From positions 1 to 11,714 of the forward strand of contig JAGGDZ010000089.1 of NCBI GenBank assembly GCA_024648655.1: a stretch of DNA of 11,714 nt, written 5' to 3'. Made by a program: the position numbers and the translations under genes. Under the pieces are notes generated by a model. It ran no database searches and was not told where the DNA came from. It worked only from the letters and a program-made list of their open reading frames with translations. The stretch's first letter is position 1; the number at the start of each line of letters is the position of its first letter. The DNA comes from Chloroflexota bacterium. Lineage in GTDB: Bacteria; Chloroflexota; Dehalococcoidia; Lucifugimonadales; JADFKI01. Of this stretch, positions 1 to 5,984 are shown piece by piece.

Positions 1-515
1 GCGGATGGCAGGTGGCTGGGGCAATGTGCAGCATTGGCGGTGTCGCGCTGGCGTCATTTGACCCGCGTAGGTTGTCGAATGACGGTCGGATGATTGGTCT
101 GGGCGTGTTATTCGCTGTCGCGACGATGCTTGGGATTGGGGTGCTCAGCTACGCAATCGGCATCTTGTCTCGTGAACTCGGATGGTTTCTGCCGGCTTAC
201 ATCAGCCGCACTATGACGCTGGTACTATTCGTCCCCCTTACTGCCGCGTTGCGCCAGTGGAACCTGAGAGGAGTTACGATTCCGCTTGCGCTTGGAGTTA
301 CGCTTGCGGGAATCGTCGAGATGGGCGGGATGTTCGCGTACACGCGCGGTGCGGAAGTTGGCGTCATATCGATAGTGGCAGCAGCGTCCATATCGTATCC
401 CCTGATACCGATGCTCGGCGGCATCATCGTGTTCGGGGAACGTCTTGCCGCTAGCCAGTGGGTCGGTCTGAGCATTGCGCTATCCGGACTCTTAGTGCTG
501 GCGATTGCCTCGTGA
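1..515 (+). CDS. EamA/DMT-family permease, 3' part only
   Basis: Integral inner-membrane protein of the drug/metabolite transporter superfamily; the substrate cannot be told. The reading frame is open to the left edge (first full codon at position 3, giving ...GWQVAGAM), so a GTG at 12 is not the true start and the gene begins outside the window. The visible 170 residues hold the end of the first EamA repeat (a W..G...IGGVALASF helix) and most of a second repeat. The second repeat has hydrophobic segments near window-relative residues 34-55, 65-82, 93-113, 118-142 and 152-170. The ending, GERLAASQWVGLSIALSGLLVLAIAS, is the usual EamA finish: a conserved GE before the last helix and a short cytoplasmic tail. 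The TGA stop lies inside a candidate promoter for the next gene. The family call is firm; the true length and the first repeat cannot be seen. Confidence 0.85.
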   Translation, partial: GWQVAGAMCSIGGVALASFDPRRLSNDGRMIGLGVLFAVATMLGIGVLSYAIGILSRELGWFLPAYISRTMTLVLFVPLTAALRQWNLRGVTIPLALGVTLAGIVEMGGMFAYTRGAEVGVISIVAAASISYPLIPMLGGIIVFGERLAASQWVGLSIALSGLLVLAIAS

Positions 516-521
516 TATACT
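513..521 (+). promoter_or_regulatory. candidate extended -10 promoter for the SDR gene
   Basis: TGATATACT reads as an extended -10 (TG, one base, TATACT) and overlaps the TGA stop of the upstream permease gene. No good -35 lies 16-18 nt upstream. It would start transcription near 528 and give a leader of about 55 nt for the dehydrogenase gene. The same nonamer occurs upstream of prfA. Confidence 0.4.
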
Positions 522-582
522 CTGACGCGGCAAACGACGGTCCAATCCATATCCTTATCAAGGGCATTAGTAGAGGTGAATA

Positions 583-1338
583 ATGGGACTTAAGAACAAG
601 GTGTGCATTATAACGGGCGGCGGGAGCGGCATTGGACGGAGCGCCGCTCTGATGATGGCGGAGGCGGGCGCGAAGGTGGCGCTTGTGGGCAGGACAGCGT
701 CCAAAGTTGAAGCGGTGCGGGATGAGATCGAAGCGGCGGGCGGCACGGCGATGGCGTTGGGCTTGGACGTAGGAGACCATGAGGGCGTGATGCGAATGGC
801 GAAGGACGTTCTTGACGCCTACGGACAGATTGACGTGCTGGTGAACAATGCGGGACATAGCTCGCACCACAGGCGGCTGATGACGACTACGCCTGAGGAG
901 CTTCAAGCCGTGCTGGAGTCGAACGTGTCCGGCAGCGTCTATTGCTCACAGGCGGTCGTGCCGCACATGAAAGAACGCGGCGAAGGCACTATCATCAATG
1001 TTTCGTCCCTGGCGGGCTTGAGCGGAAGCCTGCTCGCGGGTATGGCGTACAGCGCGGCGAAGGCGGGGGTAATAAACTTTACCCAGTTCCTAAACAACGA
1101 GCTGAAGAATACTGGCATCCGGTCAAGTGTCGTGATTCCCGGAGAGGTTGACACGCCCATACTGGACAACAGACCGATAGTGCCCTCGGATGATGCGAGG
1201 GATACGATGGTTACGGCGGAGGATGCTGCGGAAGCGATATTCTTGATTGCCAACCTGCCGCAGAGGGCTTGCATTCCCGAGCTGATTATACGTCCAACAT
1301 ACCAGAGAGATACATCGGCGGAAGCGGGAGCGGCGTAG
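583..1338 (+). CDS. short-chain dehydrogenase/reductase (SDR), classical type
   Basis: Predicted soluble NAD(P)-dependent oxidoreductase acting on an alcohol or ketone; the substrate is not readable from sequence. Its 251 residues match a classical SDR. Seen in order: the TGGGSGIG dinucleotide-binding loop (11-18), an acidic LDV motif (61-63), NNAG (88-91), the helix Asn N114, the catalytic Ser (S141/S142), the YSAAK catalytic pair Y156 and K160, and an IPGEVDTPI segment (185-193) after it. The GR at 36-37, just after strand beta-2, suggests NADP(H) rather than NAD(H); this is inference. The ATG start is supported by a GAGGTG Shine-Dalgarno about 5 nt upstream. A small CMD-like gene follows 69 nt later on the same strand, so the two may be co-transcribed. 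The C-terminus is low-complexity (AEAGAA). Confidence 0.93.
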   Translation: MGLKNKVCIITGGGSGIGRSAALMMAEAGAKVALVGRTASKVEAVRDEIEAAGGTAMALGLDVGDHEGVMRMAKDVLDAYGQIDVLVNNAGHSSHHRRLMTTTPEELQAVLESNVSGSVYCSQAVVPHMKERGEGTIINVSSLAGLSGSLLAGMAYSAAKAGVINFTQFLNNELKNTGIRSSVVIPGEVDTPILDNRPIVPSDDARDTMVTAEDAAEAIFLIANLPQRACIPELIIRPTYQRDTSAEAGAA

Positions 1339-1341
1339 TGT

Positions 1342-1376
1342 AGTCGAGCAGTGTTTTGGTTTGTCAGTCGAGCAGT
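1342..1376 (+). repeat. pair of 11-bp direct repeats, 24 bp apart
   Basis: AGTCGAGCAGT occurs at 1342-1352 and again, perfectly, at 1366-1376 in the gap between the SDR and CMD-like genes. The start-to-start distance is 24 bp, slightly over two helical turns. It could be a pair of regulator half-sites or a slippage remnant; nothing further identifies it. Confidence 0.6.
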
Positions 1377-1407
1377 ATTAAATCGGAATTACAGTTGGGA
1401 GGATATG

Positions 1408-1716
1408 ATGACTCAGCAGCAGATGCCGCCTTACATGGCAGCGCTACTCGCCAATGATCCTGAGATGGCAGAAATTCTAACGACGAATAGGGATTTCATC
1501 ATTCAGGACGGGGCGCTTTCGGCAAAAGTGAAGACTCTGATGACGATGATGTGCGATGCGCTGCTGGCGCACGAGGACGGCGTGAAGGCTATAGCGGACA
1601 GGGCGCGCGGAATGGGCGCCACGGAAGAAGAGATCGCCGAAACAATTCGCGTGGCGTTCTGGATGGGCGGGTTGCCGGCGCTCGTAACGGGGATGAATGC
1701 GTTTAGAGAGGATTGA
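1408..1716 (+). CDS. carboxymuconolactone decarboxylase (CMD/AhpD)-like small protein
   Basis: A 102-residue all-helical protein resembling the CMD domain of gamma-carboxymuconolactone decarboxylase and AhpD-type peroxidase partners. The core pattern is the segment around 43-55, then RARGMGATEEEIAE (65-78), then IRVAFWMGGLPALVTGMNAF (80-99), typical of the family. His55 of the active-site helix is kept, but the CxxC pair of redox-active AhpD proteins is not: C49 is the only cysteine there, and an Ala sits where the resolving Cys is expected. A thiol peroxidase role is therefore unlikely. The start at 1408 is preferred because GGAGG (1398-1402) lies 5 nt before it; ATG 1405 is too close, and a GTG at 1351 would add a tail of no family likeness. 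It lies downstream of the SDR gene and may act in the same pathway. Substrate unknown. Confidence 0.8.
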   Translation: MTQQQMPPYMAALLANDPEMAEILTTNRDFIIQDGALSAKVKTLMTMMCDALLAHEDGVKAIADRARGMGATEEEIAETIRVAFWMGGLPALVTGMNAFRED

Positions 1717-1720
1717 TTTT

Positions 1721-1816
1721 GTCATTCTGAGCGAGTAGAGGAATTTGAAATCTCTATACGAACGACCTTCAGGTATTCTATCTTCCTCACTCCACTGCAC
1801 TTCGTTCAGGGCGGCA
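1721..1816. repeat. degenerate palindromic intergenic repeat (GTCATTCTGAGCG type)
   Basis: The gap between two converging genes begins with GTCATTCTGAGCGAGTAGAG. This resembles a family of intergenic repeats I know from many environmental bacterial genomes, with ends of the form GTCATTCTGAGCG...AAGAATCT. The right end (about 1781-1816) holds TTCCTC...TTCGTTCAGG, an imperfect inverse of the left end (shared elements TTCCTC and CG(C/T)TCAG). It looks like a decayed miniature inverted-repeat element and fills almost the whole gap. No ORF is plausible inside it. It may also act as a transcription barrier between the converging genes. Confidence 0.5.
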
Positions 1817-2803
1817 TTATCGTGTCAGCGCTTCCGGATTGACGCAGGACGGCATCGGCTCTCCACGCAGGGCAGCGATGATGTTGTCGGCGGACATCTG
1901 TCCCATGCGGCGGACGGTCTGTCGGCTTGCGCTTGCGATGTGCGGTGTAATGAGCAGGTTGTCGAGCGAGAGCAGGGGATCGTCGAAGGGGATTGGTTCC
2001 GGGTCGGTTACGTCTATCGCCGCACCTGCGATGGTTCGGCTTGACAGAGCGTCGCAGAGGTCTCTTGGGTTGACCGTTCGGCCGCGCGTTGTGTTTATCA
2101 GAAAGGCTGTGGGCTGCATCAGGTCGAGTTCGCGCTTGCCAATCATGTACTCGGTCTCCGGTGTTAGGGGCATATGCAGGCTGACGTAGTCTGATTCCGA
2201 CAGTACGGCGTCCAAATTGTCGCGCCATTCTGCGCCAAGTTCCGCTTCGACTTCGGGCTTGCGCGTGCGAGAGTTATAGACAATTGTCATGTCGAAGGCA
2301 CGGGCGCGGCGGGCGACTGCCGTGCCTATAAGTCCCATGCCGATTACCCCTAAGGTCGCGCCATGCACGTCGGTCCCGAGATAGGGTATCTGGTCGAAGA
2401 CAGTCCACTCCCCTGCGCGAATTCTGCGTTCGCCATAAGAGATGTTACGGGCGAGCGTCAGAATCAGGCCGAATGTGAAATCGGCGCAGGATTCGTGCAG
2501 CACACCGGGTGTGTTGCCGATGAGAATGCCGTTGCGGGTTGCAGCAGGGATGTCGATGTTGTCCAAGCCGACGGCGCGGTTCGCGACTACCTTGAGATTC
2601 GCGGCATGGTCGAGCAGTTCTGCGTCGATAATGTCGGTTACTTCCGTGAGGAGCGCGTCGCACTCTTGCGCCTTTTCGAGCATTAGCGCGCGCGATGGCG
2701 GGGAGTTCTGCTGCCATACTTCGATGTCGTATATACCGTCTAGGTATGTGATGGCTTCGGGGATTATGTGGGATCGGGTGATGTATATCTTTTGGTCGGG
2801 CAT
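1817..2803 (-). CDS. D-isomer-specific 2-hydroxyacid dehydrogenase
   Basis: Predicted cytosolic NAD(P)H-dependent reductase that interconverts 2-oxoacids and D-2-hydroxyacids, for example glyoxylate/hydroxypyruvate, 2-ketogluconate or 3-phosphoglycerate-like substrates; which one is not readable. Its 328 residues fit the family. The N-terminal flavodoxin-like substrate domain is interrupted by the Rossmann domain with GMGLIG (155-160). The catalytic triad appears as Arg240 (TTRG), Glu269 (DPEP) and His288 (TPHIAS). The NSRTRK segment (177-182) in place of an acidic residue after beta-2 suggests NADP preference (inference). It has no ACT domain, so it is not a long-form SerA. The ATG start has a weak AGGGGTG upstream. 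It lies 31 nt after the DUF1643 gene and probably ends the queG-DUF1643 transcript. Confidence 0.92.
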   Translation of the reverse strand: MPDQKIYITRSHIIPEAITYLDGIYDIEVWQQNSPPSRALMLEKAQECDALLTEVTDIIDAELLDHAANLKVVANRAVGLDNIDIPAATRNGILIGNTPGVLHESCADFTFGLILTLARNISYGERRIRAGEWTVFDQIPYLGTDVHGATLGVIGMGLIGTAVARRARAFDMTIVYNSRTRKPEVEAELGAEWRDNLDAVLSESDYVSLHMPLTPETEYMIGKRELDLMQPTAFLINTTRGRTVNPRDLCDALSSRTIAGAAIDVTDPEPIPFDDPLLSLDNLLITPHIASASRQTVRRMGQMSADNIIAALRGEPMPSCVNPEALTR

Positions 2804-2834
2804 GGTTCACCCCTGATGTAAGTTAGTCAGAATG

Positions 2835-3329
2835 TTAGTGCGTCAGTATATCAGCATGCATCGGAGTGGGTATTGTGGATGACGGCAGGTAGAGTGGGTG
2901 CTTGGGTTCGCCGGTCTTGTTCAAGCCGAGTTGGTACGGCTGCGTAACAGCTGATGCCATCCGAGTTATATGTCGAGATCTCTGCATGTATGCGCCGTTG
3001 TTTCCCCAAGCAAGTATAACTTTATCCGCTGCAACCAACGCTTCACTAATCCATTTGTCATTGTCTGTGCCTATCGGTTCCTCGGCGGCGCGCAGTTCCG
3101 CGAAGTATGGTGTTCTGAAGGCGAAGAGGTTTGCAGCTTCCATTATGCCAAAGTTCCATAGCTTGGCGAAACCGACACAGCGGCGGATTGTGGGGTCGTT
3201 GTGGGATTCGTCGGCAGTTCCGGGGTTCAGCATGATGAAGAGCAATCGGCGCGGCGAGCCGCTGATGCGCCGCCCCAGCAGATAGCGATACTTTCTGTCG
3301 TGGGAGAAGTGCGCCCAGCCGTCTTTCAT
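2835..3329 (-). CDS. DUF1643-family protein
   Basis: A 164-residue protein of a conserved family with no assigned function. Family landmarks by recall: an early RY.L segment (14-17), the strand-loop FIMLNPGTADE (31-41), NDPTIRRCVGFAKLW (44-58), ANLFAFRT (66-73), an acidic GTDND patch (87-91) before a helix, VILAWGN (103-109), and GLNKTGEPKHPLYL (134-147) near the end. The alternation of strands and helices looks like a small alpha/beta enzyme, but no known catalytic motif is recognised. Its ATG overlaps the queG TGA stop as ATGA, so it is likely translated by coupling with queG. There is no signal peptide or membrane segment. Family call confident; role unknown. Confidence 0.85.
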   Translation of the reverse strand: MKDGWAHFSHDRKYRYLLGRRISGSPRRLLFIMLNPGTADESHNDPTIRRCVGFAKLWNFGIMEAANLFAFRTPYFAELRAAEEPIGTDNDKWISEALVAADKVILAWGNNGAYMQRSRHITRMASAVTQPYQLGLNKTGEPKHPLYLPSSTIPTPMHADILTH

Positions 3330-4591
3330 GACGCTTCCATCTCGTCTAGCGTAAGGCGAATTTCGGCGATGACCTCAGGGTCGGCTTCCTCTTCGAGGGC
3401 ATTATGGAGTGCGTCTGACGCTTCGCCGCCACCGATGCGCCCCAGCGCCCATGCTGCGTGCTGCCTGACGAGACTGCTGTCATGGAGAAGCGCTTTTGCC
3501 AGCGCAGGCACTGCTATAGGATCACCGATGTTGCCCAGGGCGACGCAGACGTTGCGCTGGAGACCGATGCGCTTGGCGCGCTTGATGGGGCTGCGACGGA
3601 AGCGGGCGCTGAATGCTGACTGGTCCAGTTCCAGCAGGGGTATGAGCGCGGGCGCGGCGAAGTCGTGTCTCTGTCGGAATGCCGGTTCGAGGCTGCCGAT
3701 TGCCTTGCGATTGACGGGGCAAACGTCCTGGCAGATGTCGCAGCCGAATATCCAGTCGCCGACAAGTGGTCGAAGTTCGCGCGGAATCGCGCCGCGAAGT
3801 TCGATGGTCAGGTAGGAGATACAACGCTTGTTGTCGATGACGTATGGGGCGACGATTGCGCCGGTGGGGCAGGCAGGGATGCAGAGGGAACACTGCCCGC
3901 AGGTTTTCTTCAGTGGCGTGTCGGGTTCTAAGAGGATGTCTGTAATCACTTGTGCCAGAAAGACCCATGAGCCGTGACTTTGCGTGAGGATGTTGGTGTT
4001 CTTGCCGAACCACCCGATGCCGGCTCGGGCGGCGGCGGCTCGGTCGTTCATGGGACCGTCGTCAACAAAGATGCGAGTTTTGACAGGACGTCCGATCGTT
4101 TCCGGCAGCTTAGAAGCGAATTCGCGCAGACGTTTCTTGATGACATCGTGATAGTCGTCGCCCCAGGCATAGCGGGCGATTTTCCCGCGGATATCGCCGT
4201 GGATATCGCTGTGTATATCGCCGTGGATATCGCCGTGGATATCGCCGCGGATATCGCTCCTCGGCTGTGCGGCGGGTTGATGCGGCTCACCGGTGTTGTA
4301 GCTGAGGGCGAGCGAAATGACCGATTGCGCTCCTTCGAGGAGAGCTTGCGGGCGATTGGCGCGATGGACACGTTCCTCGGTGTACCATGAATAGCCGTCC
4401 ATGTGACCGTCTCGGATGCGTTTCAGGGCGGCTGCTTCGTCACGAGTGAAGGCGTCGGCGGTGGTAAAGCGCACGATGTCGAAGCCGGAATCAATGCCGA
4501 GCTGCCTAATAGACTGCCTCAGGTCGTTTTCTGACTTCTTCACACTATTACCATATTCAATGCTTCTTGGTATAATAGCATCGTGTTTCAC
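3326..4591 (-). CDS. queG: epoxyqueuosine reductase QueG, with in-frame tandem-repeat insert
   Basis: Iron-sulfur, cobalamin-dependent enzyme of the last step of queuosine synthesis; it reduces epoxyqueuosine to queuosine at the wobble base of GUN-decoding tRNAs. All eight expected cluster cysteines are present: CGQCSLCIPAC (C231, C234, C237, C241), C257 in RCISYLT, and CDICQDVC (C284, C287, C291). The active-site VDDGPMNDR loop (176-184; D177 matches the general acid of VDTGP) and GIGWFGKN (191-198) are intact. Residues 345-420 form HEAT-like repeats, as in longer QueG proteins. Residues 113-136 are six tetrapeptides (DIRG/DIHG/DIHS) between the SLALSYN strand and GKIARYAWG. The start is uncertain: GTG 4591 gives 421 residues but has no Shine-Dalgarno, and GTG 4543 (residue 17) would also keep the family core. 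It heads a likely queG-DUF1643-dehydrogenase operon. No other que gene is in view. Confidence 0.95.
   Translation of the reverse strand: MKHDAIIPRSIEYGNSVKKSENDLRQSIRQLGIDSGFDIVRFTTADAFTRDEAAALKRIRDGHMDGYSWYTEERVHRANRPQALLEGAQSVISLALSYNTGEPHQPAAQPRSDIRGDIHGDIHGDIHSDIHGDIRGKIARYAWGDDYHDVIKKRLREFASKLPETIGRPVKTRIFVDDGPMNDRAAAARAGIGWFGKNTNILTQSHGSWVFLAQVITDILLEPDTPLKKTCGQCSLCIPACPTGAIVAPYVIDNKRCISYLTIELRGAIPRELRPLVGDWIFGCDICQDVCPVNRKAIGSLEPAFRQRHDFAAPALIPLLELDQSAFSARFRRSPIKRAKRIGLQRNVCVALGNIGDPIAVPALAKALLHDSSLVRQHAAWALGRIGGGEASDALHNALEEEADPEVIAEIRLTLDEMEAS
4185..4256 (-). repeat. 12-bp tandem repeat (6 units) inside queG
   Basis: Six back-to-back 12-bp units of the form CCGYGGATATCG on the + strand (4185-4196, 4197-4208, 4209-4220, 4221-4232, 4233-4244, 4245-4256). 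The first and last are CCGCGGATATCG, three are CCGTGGATATCG, and the third carries three changes (CTGTGTATATCG). On the gene strand each unit encodes Asp-Ile-His/Arg-Gly/Ser, so gain or loss of units keeps the frame. Each unit except the third contains the palindrome GATATC. Confidence 0.95.
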
Positions 4592-4615
4592 AATAAAATA
4601 ATTGACGCTGCAACG

Positions 4616-4644
4616 TTGACCGCCGTTGTCGCAGCATTATAACA
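4616..4644 (+). promoter_or_regulatory. candidate distal sigma70-type promoter toward guaB3
   Basis: TTGACC (4616-4621), a 17-nt spacer and TATAAC (4639-4644) form a good match to a -35/-10 promoter reading toward guaB3, with an expected start near 4651. The leader would be about 123 nt. It overlaps the opposite-strand queG -10, so the two polymerases could exclude one another. Confidence 0.45.
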
Positions 4645-4645
4645 T
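4637..4645 (-). promoter_or_regulatory. candidate extended -10 promoter for queG
   Basis: Read on the - strand this is TGTTATAAT, a perfect TATAAT with the TGn extension. Expected start near 4630, about 40 nt before the GTG start of queG. No convincing -35 is present, as is common for extended -10 promoters. It shares bases with the + strand TATAAC of the opposing promoter. Confidence 0.5.
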
Positions 4646-4711
4646 CACTTCTAATGGCGAGCGGGCAGCGTTGAATTGGAGCGGCTGATGCTAAAAGCCG
4701 TACAGATTTCC

Positions 4712-4741
4712 TTGATTTAAGCGGCGTCTCTTTGTTATATT
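4712..4741 (+). promoter_or_regulatory. proximal promoter of guaB3
   Basis: TTGATT (4712-4717), an 18-nt spacer and TATATT (4736-4741), with a TG at 4733-4734 making an extended -10. Expected start near 4748, leaving a leader of about 26 nt that holds the AGGGGGT ribosome-binding site (4761-4767). Confidence 0.55.
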
Positions 4742-4773
4742 CAGACAATCCATATTTTTGAGGGGGTCGTATC

Positions 4774-5913
4774 TTGGCAACACCGCGCATCAAAGAATTA
4801 CGACGAGTCTATGGATTCGATGAAGTCGCAATCGTGCCGGGAGAGGTAACCGTAAATCCCGAATTGGTCAGCACCGACTTTCCGATTGACGGCATTACAC
4901 TGAAGACTCCGGTGCTTGCGTCGGCAATGGACGCGGTTGGTTCGCCGAAGTTCGCGGGAGAGATGAGCGAGCTGGGCGGTCTAGGGGTGATGAACCTAGA
5001 GGGTGTACAGGCGAGGTATGACGATCCGGATGAGATTCTCAACCAGATTGTGACCACGCCGCAGGACGAGGTTACGGGTCTGCTGCAAAAGCTCTACTCC
5101 GCCCCCGTACGGCACGAGCTTGTGGGGGAGCGAGTAGAAGAAGTGAAGAGAAACGGCGCCGCGTGCGCCGTTTCCGTTACACCGGCTAAGACCAAGGAGC
5201 TTGCGCCTGTCGCAGCAGAGGCGGGCGCGGACATGATCGTGGTGCAGTCCACGGTTACTACCGCGAGGCACATCTCGAATAGCGCGCGCGGGCTGCGTTT
5301 CCCTGAATTGCTGGAAATGCTCAATGTGCCCGTAATCGTGGGCAACTGCGTGGGATACGATGTGGCGCTGGAACTGATGGAGACGGGAATACACGGCGTG
5401 TTGGTGGGAGTGGGACCGGGTGCAGCCTGCACAACGCGCGAGGTTACGGGCGTGGGAGTGCCGCAGGTAAGCGCTACAATAGACTGCGCTGCTGCCAGAG
5501 ATGAATTCTACGACCGGACGGGGCGATATGTGCCGATAATCACCGATGGCGGCATACGGACGGGCGGCGACCTGTGCAAGGCGTTCGCGTGCGGCGCAGA
5601 TGCCGTGATGCTTGGGACGCCTCTTGCTCAGTCAGAGGAAGCCCCGGGCAAGGGCTACAACTGGGGCATGGCTAATCCGCATCCTGCACTGCCGAGAGGT
5701 ACGCGGGTGAAAGTTGGCATCAACGGCAGTCTTGAAGAAATTCTGTATGGGCCCACTTCGGTTACGGACGGGACCCAGAATCTGATGGGCGCGTTGCAGG
5801 TGTGCATGGGGATGATTGGAGCGCAGACGATACAAGAGATGCATGAAGCCGAGGTGGTGGTTGCGCCATCAATCAAGACTGAAGGGAAGCACTATCAGTT
5901 AGGTATGGAGTAA
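4774..5913 (+). CDS. guaB3: GuaB3-family IMP dehydrogenase (no CBS domains)
   Basis: Cytosolic TIM-barrel enzyme of the IMP dehydrogenase/GMP reductase superfamily. The expected reaction is NAD-dependent oxidation of IMP to XMP, the committed step to GTP; many annotations say only 'IMP dehydrogenase-related'. At 379 residues it lacks the two CBS domains of canonical GuaB (about 490). Seen: the N-terminal TPVLASAMDAVG (45-56) barrel strand, the GNCVGYDVA segment (190-198), the catalytic loop GPGAACTTR (214-222) with Cys219 (canonical GuaB has a Ser before the Cys), TDGGIRTGGD (257-266) for the IMP phosphate, and GADAVMLGTPLA (274-285). The start is TTG 4774, set by AGGGGGT 6 nt upstream and a family-like N-terminus (ATPRIKELRRVYGFDEVAIVPG). 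The gene stands alone, divergent from queG. A second, canonical guaB may exist elsewhere. Confidence 0.9.
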   Translation: MATPRIKELRRVYGFDEVAIVPGEVTVNPELVSTDFPIDGITLKTPVLASAMDAVGSPKFAGEMSELGGLGVMNLEGVQARYDDPDEILNQIVTTPQDEVTGLLQKLYSAPVRHELVGERVEEVKRNGAACAVSVTPAKTKELAPVAAEAGADMIVVQSTVTTARHISNSARGLRFPELLEMLNVPVIVGNCVGYDVALELMETGIHGVLVGVGPGAACTTREVTGVGVPQVSATIDCAAARDEFYDRTGRYVPIITDGGIRTGGDLCKAFACGADAVMLGTPLAQSEEAPGKGYNWGMANPHPALPRGTRVKVGINGSLEEILYGPTSVTDGTQNLMGALQVCMGMIGAQTIQEMHEAEVVVAPSIKTEGKHYQLGME

Positions 5914-5949
5914 GTGGCGGAAATTCACATCGATATACAGGATTGAATG

Positions 5950-5984
5950 GTGAAAGAGGCGACATCAACCGTCGCCTCTTTCAC
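5950..5984. terminator. perfect 14-bp hairpin shared by converging guaB3 and prmC
   Basis: GTGAAAGAGGCGAC (5950-5963), a 7-nt loop and GTCGCCTCTTTCAC (5971-5984) form a perfect inverted repeat 37 nt after the guaB3 stop. The prmC TGA (5981-5983 on the other strand) lies inside the outer stem. A clear run of T after the stem is missing on either strand, so intrinsic termination may be incomplete; the stem may also protect 3' ends. Confidence 0.7.

Noticed and set aside
3201..3815. A 204-codon open frame on the + strand across DUF1643 and queG
   Set aside because: It is rich in Ser, Ala and Arg, lies opposite two genes with clear family motifs, and has no domain.
4185..4256. The tandem repeat considered as a CRISPR-like array
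   Set aside because: Units are 12 bp and contiguous with no spacers, and they lie in frame inside a conserved enzyme gene.
3974..4390. A + strand open frame with Asp-Ile-Ala-Val repeats
   Set aside because: This is the 12-bp minisatellite of queG read on the opposite strand. The queG reading has the conserved flanks.
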